Source: Candidatus Pristimantibacillus lignocellulolyticus
GTDB lineage: Bacteria; Bacillota; Bacilli; Paenibacillales; Paenibacillaceae
Reading direction: 5' to 3'
NCBI GenBank assembly: GCA_023639215.1
Contig: CP097899.1
Span: 4,708,001 to 4,772,000 of the forward strand
Length of the DNA: 64,000 nt
Position numbers and translations under genes: made by a program
Notes under the pieces: generated by a model
The model's input: the letters and a program-made list of their open reading frames with translations, nothing else
The model's database searches: none
Told to the model about the DNA's origin: nothing
Shown here: piece after piece, positions 17,471-25,811 of the stretch
Numbering within the stretch: the first letter of the stretch is position 1
Layout: the number at the start of each line of letters is the position of its first letter

Positions 17471-17512
17471 AAAACTTTTTATACTCACATATGAAAAGTA
17501 GCTTCAAAAGTA
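17471..17512 (-). repeat. Inverted-repeat leader element before the DUF4227 gene
   Basis: A shorter copy on the minus strand: TTTTGAAGCT, arm ACTTTTCATA, a short loop, arm TATAAAAAGT, then TTTTAGGAGG. One G-U pair is needed in the stem. Confidence 0.55.
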
Positions 17513-17632
17513 GATACATAAAATATGTACATGCATTTTAAAGTAGTATGTTGGATTACAGCAAAATATGATGTCTAATTGCCTCATTATGAAAAAAGGC
17601 CTGCAACCAATTACATGGATGAGCAGGACCAA

Positions 17633-18088
17633 TTATTGTTTATTTTCGTTTAAATCACGACAGCTACGGCAAACGCCATGAAAATCTAATCTATGATCTA
17701 CTGTTTCAAAACCTAGTTGTGCGAACAATCGTTCCTCAAGCGGTAATAGCCAGTCATCCTTAATTTCACTCATCGTACCACATTGAATACAAATGAGATG
17801 ATGATGATGATGATGATTCGTATCGCCTCTAAGATCGTAACGAGCAACGCCATCTCCGAAGTTAATCTTCTCAACTACATGCAGCTCTGTCAAAAGCTCC
17901 AATGTCCGGTAAACAGTCGCTAGTCCAATTTCAGGAGCTATCCCCTTTACGAGTAAAAATACATCCTCTGCGCTAAGATGATCTTCCTCATTTTCTAGTA
18001 GAATACGAAGGGTGGCTTCTCGCTGTGGAGTCAACTTATAGCCCTTATCTTGTAATTGTTGTTTAATATTTCCAATCTGGGCTTCCAT
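17633..18088 (-). CDS. fur: Ferric uptake regulator, Fur family
   Basis: A 151-residue metal-dependent repressor. The winged-helix DNA-binding domain spans 1-85 (LTPQREATLRIL, GLATVYRTLELL). The metal-binding segment is a run of histidines in TNHHHHHHLICIQCG, and two CxxC pairs (CIQC, CRSC) form the structural zinc site. Genomic position next to xerD and spoIIM matches Fur rather than PerR or Zur. GTAGGAGGAG precedes ATG. Confidence 0.93.
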   Translation of the reverse strand: MEAQIGNIKQQLQDKGYKLTPQREATLRILLENEEDHLSAEDVFLLVKGIAPEIGLATVYRTLELLTELHVVEKINFGDGVARYDLRGDTNHHHHHHLICIQCGTMSEIKDDWLLPLEERLFAQLGFETVDHRLDFHGVCRSCRDLNENKQ

Positions 18089-18188
18089 CTCTCTCCTCCT
18101 ACCATTACTTCCTACTAAAATCTGCTTTTATTATATTAGTATAAAGCGATATAAGTCAAACTTTTTCAAAGTTATTTAAACGTTTGTC

Positions 18189-18806
18189 TTACATTGGCAA
18201 TTGCACCAAATACCATTCCATCATTTGAGGTGATACATATACTTCTATAAACGCTGCCACAGCAAGTAATACAAGCATGGACATTGCTACAGCACTATAA
18301 GAAATAAGTGCCTCTCTCACATTACCCGCATTACCATCATGTAATATTAATCGCTTTTTCACTAAAAAAGTTGAAAACCCAATCGCAGCTGAGCTTAGAA
18401 TCAGTATAGCAGGAACAGCTACGACATTATGTGGAATTACTGTGACAAGACTTAACAAAACACCTTGTGCACCGAACATTTGCACAACGAAATGAATACT
18501 GCATCCAAGCAGAAAACCCTTTAAAAAATTCAAAACAATAATGATCGGAACACCTACCACAGTAATTCCAAGAATGAATAGTAATGCGACCCATTTAAAG
18601 TAGCCGAAAAATGTATCCCAAAACAAATATGAACTATTTATATCACTATTTTGTTTTATCCAATTCATATATAAAGCAATCTCATTACCAAGTCCTATCT
18701 GTTGTTCGCTCGGCAACACCTGTATAAATAAACTGCCAAAGACTGCTCCAGCAAACATTACTACTCCAAGGTAGACCCATTTCATCATATTACTTTTCAA
18801 CATCAT
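18189..18806 (-). CDS. spoIIM: Stage II sporulation protein M
   Basis: A 205-residue polytopic membrane protein (about five spans). SpoIIM forms the DMP complex with SpoIID and SpoIIP, which drives engulfment by peptidoglycan remodelling in the mother cell. Typical parts are the N-terminal span ending at FIQVLP, and FLKGFLLGCSIHFVVQMFG. AAAGGGTGAT precedes ATG. The position beside fur is conserved in Bacillales. Confidence 0.92.
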   Translation of the reverse strand: MMLKSNMMKWVYLGVVMFAGAVFGSLFIQVLPSEQQIGLGNEIALYMNWIKQNSDINSSYLFWDTFFGYFKWVALLFILGITVVGVPIIIVLNFLKGFLLGCSIHFVVQMFGAQGVLLSLVTVIPHNVVAVPAILILSSAAIGFSTFLVKKRLILHDGNAGNVREALISYSAVAMSMLVLLAVAAFIEVYVSPQMMEWYLVQLPM

Positions 18807-18837
18807 ATCACCCTTTCAATCTAACTTATGTCTTCAA

Positions 18838-18867
18838 AACATATGCTAGATTAATAGAGTTTATGCT
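18838..18867 (-). promoter_or_regulatory. Possible sigma-E promoter of spoIIM
   Basis: GCATAAA and CATATGTT are separated by 14 bases on the minus strand, close to the mother-cell sigma-E pattern (KCATATT, CATACANT). B. subtilis spoIIM is sigma-E dependent. Confidence 0.45.
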
Positions 18868-18888
18868 ATATTAGTTGATTCTAATTAC

Positions 18889-19455
18889 TTAAGTAAGTGA
18901 GCCTGTTCGTTGCAACAACTTCCATGCATTAACGGCTAAAAGTGTTTTTGCATCACTAATATCACCAGTAGCAATATAAGCATCCGCCTCTTCAATTGTG
19001 ATTAATCTCACAATGACATCCTCATCTTCATCGAGATGTTGTTGTCCAATCGTAACCTCATTAGTGAAATACGTATATAAAATTTCATCTGCAAAACCAG
19101 GTGAAGTGTAATATTGATGTAATAATTGTAGATTATGAGCAACATAGCCAGTTTCCTCTTCTAATTCACGAGCCGCTGCAACGATAGGCTCTTCCATGGG
19201 ATCAAGCTTTCCTGCTGGTATCTCAATTTGAGTTTTACCTAGTGGCTTACGATATTGTTCAACTACAATTAATTTTCCATTGTGAATCGCTACTACAGCA
19301 GCAGCACCAGGATGTTTCACTATTTCACGAGTCGCCGTTCTGCCATCAGGCAAAGCAACTGTATCTACTTGAAGACTGATTACTTTCCCTTTGAAAATGT
19401 GTTCTGTTGAAATTGTAGGCTCATTCCATATTGCTTTATTATTTTTTTCCTTCAT
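18889..19455 (-). CDS. nudF: ADP-ribose pyrophosphatase (Nudix hydrolase)
   Basis: A 188-residue cytosolic hydrolase that cleaves ADP-ribose to AMP and ribose 5-phosphate. The Nudix box is complete: GKLDPMEEPIVAAARELEEE followed by TGY, at about residues 82-104. The segment TREIVKHPGAAAVV and the substrate loop QYYTSPGFADE are typical of the ADP-ribose branch. GGAGG lies 8 bases before ATG. B. subtilis has nudF at the same location near spoIIM. Confidence 0.9.
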   Translation of the reverse strand: MKEKNNKAIWNEPTISTEHIFKGKVISLQVDTVALPDGRTATREIVKHPGAAAVVAIHNGKLIVVEQYRKPLGKTQIEIPAGKLDPMEEPIVAAARELEEETGYVAHNLQLLHQYYTSPGFADEILYTYFTNEVTIGQQHLDEDEDVIVRLITIEEADAYIATGDISDAKTLLAVNAWKLLQRTGSLT

Positions 19456-19516
19456 TTTTGTTTTCCTCCGATCATAAGTAAGCTAAGCCAATATTTAATG
19501 TAAAAAAAGACAAGTT

Positions 19517-19546
19517 GTCATAATGTAACAACCATTTTCATAGTCT
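19517..19546 (+). promoter_or_regulatory. Possible sigma-E promoter of the MciZ-like gene
   Basis: GTCATAAT and CATAGTCT are 14 bases apart, predicting a start about 8 bases before AAGGAG. MciZ in B. subtilis is a mother-cell (sigma-E) product, so the match is meaningful although the -10 deviates. Confidence 0.5.
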
Positions 19547-19576
19547 CATTTATAAAGACTAAGGAGATGAGTGAAT

Positions 19577-19744
19577 TTGAAACAAATGATAAATAAGAAC
19601 AAACTTATGCTTTCAGGAAAAGCAAAGCATATTCAAATAGCTTTAAACGGAATTGCCAAGAGTCAATATGGCAATTGTACATTAGCTCAATATACAGCTA
19701 ATCGACCTGAGATGCGCATAACTCTTGGCAATTTGGAGTCTTAA
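19577..19744 (+). CDS. mciZ: Small protein, probable MciZ-type FtsZ inhibitor
   Basis: A 55-residue ORF begins with TTG ten bases after AAGGAG: MKQMINKNKLMLSGKAKHIQ, continuing IALNGIAKSQYGNCTLAQYT. MciZ of B. subtilis (40 residues) has the comparable core LVGKAWEIRAKLKEYG. MciZ caps FtsZ filaments in the mother cell. It sits next to nudF, as I recall for B. subtilis, and has a plausible sigma-E promoter. It ends 3 bases from the convergent peptidase gene. The family assignment is by motif and context, not a search. Confidence 0.62.
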   Translation: MKQMINKNKLMLSGKAKHIQIALNGIAKSQYGNCTLAQYTANRPEMRITLGNLES

Positions 19745-19747
19745 TAT

Positions 19748-20884
19748 TTAAATTTTGAAAGTAGCGGATTTTTTCAAGATTTCTACGACTAATTGTGCCG
19801 TTTGTACAAGATATTCTACTTTTATTTGCTCCTTGGTCGTATGAATATGCTCATATCCCACTGCAAGATTTACTGTAGGTACACCTAAGCCATTGAAGAC
19901 GTTGGCATCACTGCCTCCACCTGAATGGAATGTACGAGGTGTAGCACCCATCGCTTCAATCGCCGCGCTCGCTAATTGAACTACCGGCGAATCAGCATCG
20001 TGGCAATAAGCAGGATATACGATATTGCTATTGAATTTCGCTGTAGCACCATATTTTTTTGCTGTCTTTTCCACAGCTTGTTTCATACTTTCCACTTGAG
20101 CATCAAGCTTATCTTGCTTGATGCTTCTTGCTTCAGCGATAAGCTTCACATAGTCGCATACAATATTTGTTGGACCTCCACCTTCAAAACGACCAATATT
20201 AGCTGTCGTTTCCTCGTCAATTCTACCCAATGACATTTCACTTATTGCCTTTGCAGCTACTTGAATCGCACTAATCCCTTTTTCAGGACTAACTCCTGCA
20301 TGTGCAGACTTACCATAGAATTCAATTTCGATATGAGATTGTGTTGGAGCTGCAACGGCAATATCGCCGATGTCACCATTTGAATCCAACGCATAACCAT
20401 AGCTTGCTTCTAACCGTTCAGGGTCAATAGCACGTGCACCTAATAAGCCTGATTCTTCACCTACCGTAATTACAACTTGCACTTTTGCATGTGATTCTCC
20501 ACTAGCCTTAATTGCTTCAATTGCTTCAAAAAGAGCGGCAATTCCTGCTTTATCATCGCTACCAAGTATTGTCGTTCCATCAGATCTAATGTAACCGTCA
20601 GCATCAATTTGTGGCTTAATGCCTACACCTGGAGTAACAGTATCCATATGACAAGTAAATAATATCGTTGGTTGATCCTTAGCATCATCAGTCGCTTCAA
20701 GAATCGCGAATAAATTGTTAGCTTCATGACCTGTCACTTTTGCTGCTTCGTCTTCTGTAACTGTCAAGCCTAACTCCGTCAATCGTTTCTTAAGTACTTT
20801 ACTAATTTCACCTTCATGACCTGATTCACTATCTACTGTAACCAAATCAATAAATTGCTCTACTAAACGTTTTTCTTGTACCAT
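19748..20884 (-). CDS. M20 family metallopeptidase, tripeptidase T-like
   Basis: A 378-residue cytosolic zinc aminopeptidase of the PepT-like group (B. subtilis YqjE type). Metal ligands appear in FTCHMDTVTPG, GSDDKAGIAALFE, TVGEESGLLGAR, ALDSNG and near the end in HSGGGSDANVF and YEHIHTTKE. The lid/dimer domain spans about 185-295. The start MVQEKR has GGAGG seven bases upstream; the frame extends 11 codons further without a better site. The exact substrate cannot be told from sequence. Confidence 0.88.
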   Translation of the reverse strand: MVQEKRLVEQFIDLVTVDSESGHEGEISKVLKKRLTELGLTVTEDEAAKVTGHEANNLFAILEATDDAKDQPTILFTCHMDTVTPGVGIKPQIDADGYIRSDGTTILGSDDKAGIAALFEAIEAIKASGESHAKVQVVITVGEESGLLGARAIDPERLEASYGYALDSNGDIGDIAVAAPTQSHIEIEFYGKSAHAGVSPEKGISAIQVAAKAISEMSLGRIDEETTANIGRFEGGGPTNIVCDYVKLIAEARSIKQDKLDAQVESMKQAVEKTAKKYGATAKFNSNIVYPAYCHDADSPVVQLASAAIEAMGATPRTFHSGGGSDANVFNGLGVPTVNLAVGYEHIHTTKEQIKVEYLVQTAQLVVEILKKSATFKI

Positions 20885-20965
20885 TTTGTTTCCTCCATCC
20901 ATCTCTTTCGTATACAATAGAGTATATCAATGTAATTCTATTCATCGAAAGGAGCTTTCTCTATT

Positions 20966-21064
20966 ATGCGCCAACAAAAAATTATTCGCATCGTTGCAAT
21001 TATTGTTGCAGCTGCTATGTTGATTACTACACTATTCGCAGGTATCGGCTCTTTCTTCCTATAG
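20966..21064 (+). CDS. prli42: Prli42-like stressosome-associated small membrane protein
   Basis: A 32-residue ORF starting MRQQKIIRIVAIIVAAAMLI and ending LFAGIGSFFL, behind AAAGGAG. The layout (basic KxxR N-terminus, one span, short hydrophobic end with GxxxF) is that of Prli42, which anchors the stressosome to the membrane in Listeria. It is divergent from the peptidase gene. The first 190-bp repeat starts at its stop codon. Confidence 0.75.
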   Translation: MRQQKIIRIVAIIVAAAMLITTLFAGIGSFFL

Positions 21065-21252
21065 ATGTAGTTCAAAAAGCGGACTTTGATAACGATGATT
21101 GACTTTGTCGTATATTCGACATCGAATATGAAGTGAACTTGGGAAGTCCGGTACGCATGTACCAACTACGTACATTTGCGTTTCCTCCTCCCTCAAGTAG
21201 CACTCCATCTTCTTGGTTCTTAAAGCCCACTTTTTGAACCTTCATTGTAATT
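21065..21252. repeat. 190-bp structured repeat, copy 1
   Basis: Ends in partial inverted repeats (TTCAAAAAGCGGACTTTGA and TTAAAGCCCACTTTTTGAA). Inside are two palindromes, ATATTCGacatCGAATAT and GGTACgcatGTACC. The unit recurs immediately downstream with few changes. Confidence 0.88.
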
Positions 21253-21442
21253 GATGTATTTCAAAAAGCGGACTTTGATAACGATGATTGACTTCGTCGT
21301 ATATTCGACATCGAATATGAAGTGAACTTGGGAAGTCCGGTACGCGTGTACCAATTACGTACACTTGCGTTTCCTCCTTCCTCAAGTAGCGCTCCATATT
21401 CTTGGCTGGCGAAATCCCACTTTTTGAACCTTCATTGTAATT
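21253..21442. repeat. 190-bp structured repeat, copy 2
   Basis: Nearly identical to copy 1 in its first 150 bases and diverged near GCTGGCGAAATCCC. Read on the minus strand both copies hold a short open frame, but most copy-to-copy changes in it alter amino acids, so it is probably not coding. Confidence 0.88.
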
Positions 21443-21530
21443 GATGTAGTTCAAAAAGCGGGCTTTAATGACGATGATTCGCCTCGTATCCGATTCGACA
21501 TCGACTACGAAGTCTTACTTGCACAATAGT
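21443..21530. repeat. 190-bp structured repeat, truncated copy 3
   Basis: The first 80 or so bases match copies 1 and 2 with more substitutions; the copy stops just before the lipB stop codon. Together the three copies fill the 470-base gap between prli42 and lipB. Confidence 0.75.
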
Positions 21531-21535
21531 ATTTA

Positions 21536-22225
21536 TTACGCGAAGCCGAAGCGTTGTTTGAACAGCGGCACTATCTGTGCTGCCGCTTCTTCTACAGTCA
21601 TTGAGCCGCCTGTAATATCATTAAACGAAGTAACTCCAAATTGTCCGATTCCGCATGGCACAATTCCACTAAAGCCTTCGGCAGCGATTCCTGACTTGAT
21701 ATTAAGTGCAAAACCATGACTTGTTATAAAGCCGCGACGCTGCCTAGCTTTATTAAATTTAACGCCAATCGCGGTTATCTTCTCGTCACCAATCCATACT
21801 CCAGTATAATCTGATTTCCTTCCACCTTTTATACCATATTGAGCTAACCAATCAATAACAACTTGCTCCACTGTTCGTAAATATTCGTGAAGATCAAGAC
21901 CAATAGCATCAAGGTAGAGTAGCGGATAACCAACAAGTTGCCCAGGACCATGATATGTGATGTCACCACCACGGTCAATATCATAGACAGAAATTCCTCT
22001 TTGAATCAACGTATCTTTATCTAGTAGTAAATGCTCTGGGTGACGATCAGAACCAAGCGTATAGGTTGGTGGATGCTGAAGAAGGAGCAGCGTCTCAGGA
22101 CGCTCCCCCTTATCTATTTCTTTCACGTATGCTTTTTGCAGGTCCCAAGCTTCTTTGTAGTCTAGCATACCGATATAATGAGCATCCAACATTTTGCTTA
22201 CAGTATTTTTTGCTGCTTCAGACAT
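21536..22225 (-). CDS. lipB: Octanoyl-[acyl-carrier-protein]-protein N-octanoyltransferase
   Basis: A 229-residue LipB-type enzyme that moves octanoate from ACP to the lipoyl lysine of E2 and H proteins. Signature RGGDITYHGPGQLVGYP is complete; the catalytic cysteine is in IVPCGI and the catalytic lysine in GDEKITAIGVKFN. AAAGGAG is 9 bases before ATG. It begins 38 bases after the E2 gene of the branched-chain dehydrogenase, so it is probably co-transcribed with a lipoylated client. Confidence 0.95.
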   Translation of the reverse strand: MSEAAKNTVSKMLDAHYIGMLDYKEAWDLQKAYVKEIDKGERPETLLLLQHPPTYTLGSDRHPEHLLLDKDTLIQRGISVYDIDRGGDITYHGPGQLVGYPLLYLDAIGLDLHEYLRTVEQVVIDWLAQYGIKGGRKSDYTGVWIGDEKITAIGVKFNKARQRRGFITSHGFALNIKSGIAAEGFSGIVPCGIGQFGVTSFNDITGGSMTVEEAAAQIVPLFKQRFGFA

Positions 22226-22263
22226 GGACGGTATCTCCTTTGTATCAAGCTACAATCATTATA

Positions 22264-23568
22264 TCAGTATATAGAACTTTCAAGGTTAAAGCTTTCTAAA
22301 TTATCTTTAACACGTTGCAAGAAACGACCGCAGATTACACCATCAAGTATACGATGATCGAGTGACAAGCAAAGATTCGCCATAGAACGTACCGCAATCA
22401 TATCATTAATAACTACTGGTTTTTTCACAATCGATTCAAAAGTAAGGATTGCTGCTTGTGGATAGTTAATAATCGGATAAGACAATATAGAACCAAACGA
22501 ACCCGTATTATTAATTGTAAATGTACCCCCTTGCATATCGGAAAGTGAAAGTTTACCTTCACGAGTTTTACGTGCAAGCTCTTCGATTTCCTTCGCAAGT
22601 CCAGCGACATTTTTAAGATCAGCGTTTTTAATAACTGGTGTCATTACAGAATCTTCTGTTCCTACTGCAAGAGAAATATTAATATCACGTTTCACGATGA
22701 TTTTGTCTACCGCCCATACAGAGTTCATAATTGGAAAATCACGAATCGCATTAACAGCAGCTTTCAACAAGAACGCAAGATATGTAAGATTAACACCTTC
22801 ACGCTTTTTGAACTCATCTTTATATTTATTGCGGAGTAATACTAGATTCGTAACATCAACTTCGATCATCGTCCAAGCATGTGGAATTTCACTGACGCTT
22901 TGACGCATGTTACGAGCAATTGCATTACGGATAGGCGTTATATCAATATAAGTTTCTCCACGACCTTGTGAATATGGATCATCAATTTCAATCTTAGGAA
23001 GACGAGGCGATTCAGATAAATGCATACCACCAGTTCGTACTTGTGAAGAAGTCGCTTCTTGTTGAGGCGTCGGTGTACGAACCATAGAAGCTTCCATAGC
23101 AACATAAGCAAGTACATCTTTACGTGTAATACGTCCACCCATTCCCGTACCTTGTACGTTTGCTAATTGAATTCCATGTTGTGCTGCAAGTTGTTGTACA
23201 GCAGGAGAGTAACGATTTCTCATAGAATCATCACCTTGAACTTGTATCGCTGCGGCCTGAGTATTCATTGCTCCAGTCGTTTGTGTTGTGGAAACCGCTG
23301 CAACTTCGTCATTGCTCGCTTCTCCCTCAGTCTCAATTAAGCAAATTACAGTCCCAACAGGTACATCTTCACCTGCTCCTACTAAAATCTTTGTTAGTTT
23401 ACCTGCCACAGTAGAAGGAATCTCAGCAGTCACCTTATCTGTGTTAATCTCACAGATAGGTTCATATACTTCGATCATATCTCCAGGTTGTTTCAACCAG
23501 CGATCAATTGTTGCAGTTACTTGAGATTCAGCTAATTGAGGCAAAGTAATTTCAGTTATTGCACTCAT
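22264..23568 (-). CDS. bkdB: Branched-chain 2-oxo acid dehydrogenase E2, dihydrolipoamide acyltransferase
   Basis: A 434-residue core subunit. The lipoyl domain (1-78) has the lipoylated lysine in INTDKVTAEIPS (about 45). A linker with many Thr, Gln and Ala leads to the peripheral-subunit-binding domain (about 120-155; RYSPAVQQLA, GRITRKDVLAYV). The catalytic domain follows with SLDHRILDG. It transfers branched acyl groups to CoA and assembles E1 and lpd. The same genes could serve pyruvate, but gene set and the E1 sequence favour branched-chain substrates. Confidence 0.92.
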   Translation of the reverse strand: MSAITEITLPQLAESQVTATIDRWLKQPGDMIEVYEPICEINTDKVTAEIPSTVAGKLTKILVGAGEDVPVGTVICLIETEGEASNDEVAAVSTTQTTGAMNTQAAAIQVQGDDSMRNRYSPAVQQLAAQHGIQLANVQGTGMGGRITRKDVLAYVAMEASMVRTPTPQQEATSSQVRTGGMHLSESPRLPKIEIDDPYSQGRGETYIDITPIRNAIARNMRQSVSEIPHAWTMIEVDVTNLVLLRNKYKDEFKKREGVNLTYLAFLLKAAVNAIRDFPIMNSVWAVDKIIVKRDINISLAVGTEDSVMTPVIKNADLKNVAGLAKEIEELARKTREGKLSLSDMQGGTFTINNTGSFGSILSYPIINYPQAAILTFESIVKKPVVINDMIAVRSMANLCLSLDHRILDGVICGRFLQRVKDNLESFNLESSIY

Positions 23569-23644
23569 GTTTTTCCAACTCCAATCGTCATAAATAAGCT
23601 ATGCACGAATTTTCAGCATTTTTCTATATTTGTATTAATAACAA

Positions 23645-24628
23645 CTAAAATTCAGCTAATTGCTTCATCGCTTCTCGAACTTTATCCGCATTCAACAAGA
23701 AGAATTTTTCTCCTGGCGGGTTAATTGGCATAGCGGGCACATCTGGACCACATAGTCGCATAATTGGAGCATCAAGTTCAAATAATAGCTCCTCTGCAAT
23801 GATTGCTGCTACTTCAGCACCAACGCCACCTGTTTTGTTATCTTCATGAACAATTAACACTTTACCTGTACGACGAACTGATTCAAGTATAGCTTCTTTA
23901 TCAAGTGGTTGTATCGTTCTAAGATCAAGAATATGTGTACTAATACCTTCTTCAGCCAGTTCAGCAGCAGCCTGTTCAATAAAGCGTAGAGGCAAACTAT
24001 AACTAATAACAGTAATATCATCACCCTCACGAAGTACATTCGCTTTACCAATTGGTACAATATAATCATCATCTGGCACTTCACCACTTACTAGACGATA
24101 ACTTTTCTTATTCTCGAAGTATAATACAGGATCTTCATCACGAATAGCAGCTTTCAACAAACCCTTTGCATCATACGGCGTATATGGTGCTACAATTTTA
24201 AGTCCGGGTGTACCGAAAAATACAGATTCGGGACATTGTGAGTGATATAAGCCACCGAATACACCACCACCGATAGGAGCACGAATAACAATCGGACAAC
24301 TCCAATCATTGTTAGAACGATAACGAATTTTAGCAGCTTCACTAATAATTTGATTCGTTGCTGGGAACATAAAATCGGAATATTGCATTTCCGCAATTGG
24401 CTTCATACCATACATTGCTGCACCGATTGCTACACCTGCGATCGCTGACTCAGATAGTGGAGTATCAATTACTCGTTGTTCACCAAACTGCTCATGCAAG
24501 CCTTTCGTCGTTGTAAATACTCCGCCCTTAACACCAACGTCTTCTCCAAGAACGAATACATTCTCATCTCGTTCCATTTCTTCTTTCATCGCGAGACGAA
24601 TCGCCTCAATATAATCTATTTTAGCCAT
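23645..24628 (-). CDS. bkdAB: Branched-chain 2-oxo acid dehydrogenase E1, beta subunit
   Basis: A 327-residue transketolase-like subunit. Visible parts include ALGEDVGVKGGVFTTTKGL, DTPLSESAIAGVAIGAA, APIGGGVFGGLYHSQCPE and the C-terminal DVPAMPINPPGE. It forms a heterotetramer with E1 alpha and contributes to the thiamine diphosphate site. Its ATG overlaps the E1 alpha stop (TAATG), with GGAGG upstream. Confidence 0.93.
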   Translation of the reverse strand: MAKIDYIEAIRLAMKEEMERDENVFVLGEDVGVKGGVFTTTKGLHEQFGEQRVIDTPLSESAIAGVAIGAAMYGMKPIAEMQYSDFMFPATNQIISEAAKIRYRSNNDWSCPIVIRAPIGGGVFGGLYHSQCPESVFFGTPGLKIVAPYTPYDAKGLLKAAIRDEDPVLYFENKKSYRLVSGEVPDDDYIVPIGKANVLREGDDITVISYSLPLRFIEQAAAELAEEGISTHILDLRTIQPLDKEAILESVRRTGKVLIVHEDNKTGGVGAEVAAIIAEELLFELDAPIMRLCGPDVPAMPINPPGEKFFLLNADKVREAMKQLAEF

Positions 24629-25659
24629 TACTCTACTCCTCCCTTATTATCATTAGCATATACATGATCCATAACTGATTCAGGAGTAGGGAAAGGAGCT
24701 TTATCTGCATAGCTGCTCGCTTCATCAAGCTGTTTCTTAATTTCAGAACGTAATTCGGCTTCTAGCTCTTCATTCCATAAGCCATGATCTACCATATATT
24801 GTTTGAATTTCGGAAGTCCATCTAGCGTTCTATTATGATCGACTTCTTCCTTGGATCGATATGCTAAATCATTATCAGAAGTTGAATGTGGTGAAATGCG
24901 ATACATCATTGCCTCGATCAAAGTAGCACCATCACCTGCAATTGCACGCTCTCTTGCTTCTTTCACAACTCGATATACCTCAAATGCATCATTACCATCA
25001 ACACGTTCACCATGAATACCATAGCCTAACGCACGATCCGATACTTTACCTGCTAATTGCTTATGTATCGGTACAGAGATCGCATATTGATTATTTTCAC
25101 ACATTAAAATTACAGGTAACTTGTGTACACCAGCAAAGTTACATCCTTCATGGAAATCACCTTGATTACTAGAACCTTCACCAAATGTAACAAAGCTTAC
25201 AAATTGTTTCTTATTCATTTTTGCGGCAAGCGCAAAACCAACAGCATGAGGAACTTGCGTCGTTACAGGACTTGATCCAGTAACAATACGTAATTTCTTA
25301 CTTCCAAAATGACCAGGCATTTGACGACCACCACTATTAGGGTCTTCAGCTTTAGCAAACGCAGAAAGAAATAATTCTTTAAGTGTCATCCCTACGGATA
25401 GAACAAAGCCATAGTCACGATAATAAGGAAGAAAATAATCATTGTTCCGATCAAGCGCAAATGCAGCTGCGATCTGAGCGACCTCCTGGCCAATACCAGA
25501 TACGTGAAAATTTATTTTACCAGCTCGCTGCATAAGCATCATCCGCTCATCATACATCCTTGCTGTGAGCATTTTTGTATACATAGCAATAACGGTTTCC
25601 TCGCTAATGCCTAATTGATGATGCTTGGCTTGCTGACCTGACGAAGACAATACTGTCAT
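24628..25659 (-). CDS. bkdAA: Branched-chain 2-oxo acid dehydrogenase E1, alpha subunit
   Basis: A 343-residue thiamine-diphosphate subunit that decarboxylates 2-oxo acids from Val, Leu and Ile. The ThDP motif is GEGSSNQGDFHEGCNFAGVH..ENNQYAIS. The phosphorylation-loop-like region RISPHSTSDND is typical of branched-chain E1 alpha. AAGGAGG precedes ATG. The product supplies precursors of iso- and anteiso-fatty acids. A repeat-rich 527-base gap separates it from lpd upstream. Confidence 0.93.
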   Translation of the reverse strand: MTVLSSSGQQAKHHQLGISEETVIAMYTKMLTARMYDERMMLMQRAGKINFHVSGIGQEVAQIAAAFALDRNNDYFLPYYRDYGFVLSVGMTLKELFLSAFAKAEDPNSGGRQMPGHFGSKKLRIVTGSSPVTTQVPHAVGFALAAKMNKKQFVSFVTFGEGSSNQGDFHEGCNFAGVHKLPVILMCENNQYAISVPIHKQLAGKVSDRALGYGIHGERVDGNDAFEVYRVVKEARERAIAGDGATLIEAMMYRISPHSTSDNDLAYRSKEEVDHNRTLDGLPKFKQYMVDHGLWNEELEAELRSEIKKQLDEASSYADKAPFPTPESVMDHVYANDNKGGVE

Positions 25660-25811
25660 ATTATCTTCCTCCTTCTCTATATAAATTATAACCAGGTACT
25701 AATACCACGTCATATATCTATTATACTCCTATATTTTAAAAAATAACATGTGACATTTATAATAAAAGTTTAATGACATCTATGAGTGAAACCAAACACT
25801 CCCAGCATTAC

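Noticed and set aside
21242..21454. 70-residue minus-strand ORF within the 190-bp repeats
   Set aside because: Copy-to-copy changes mostly alter amino acids and the frame crosses repeat junctions; the palindromic structure explains the conservation better.
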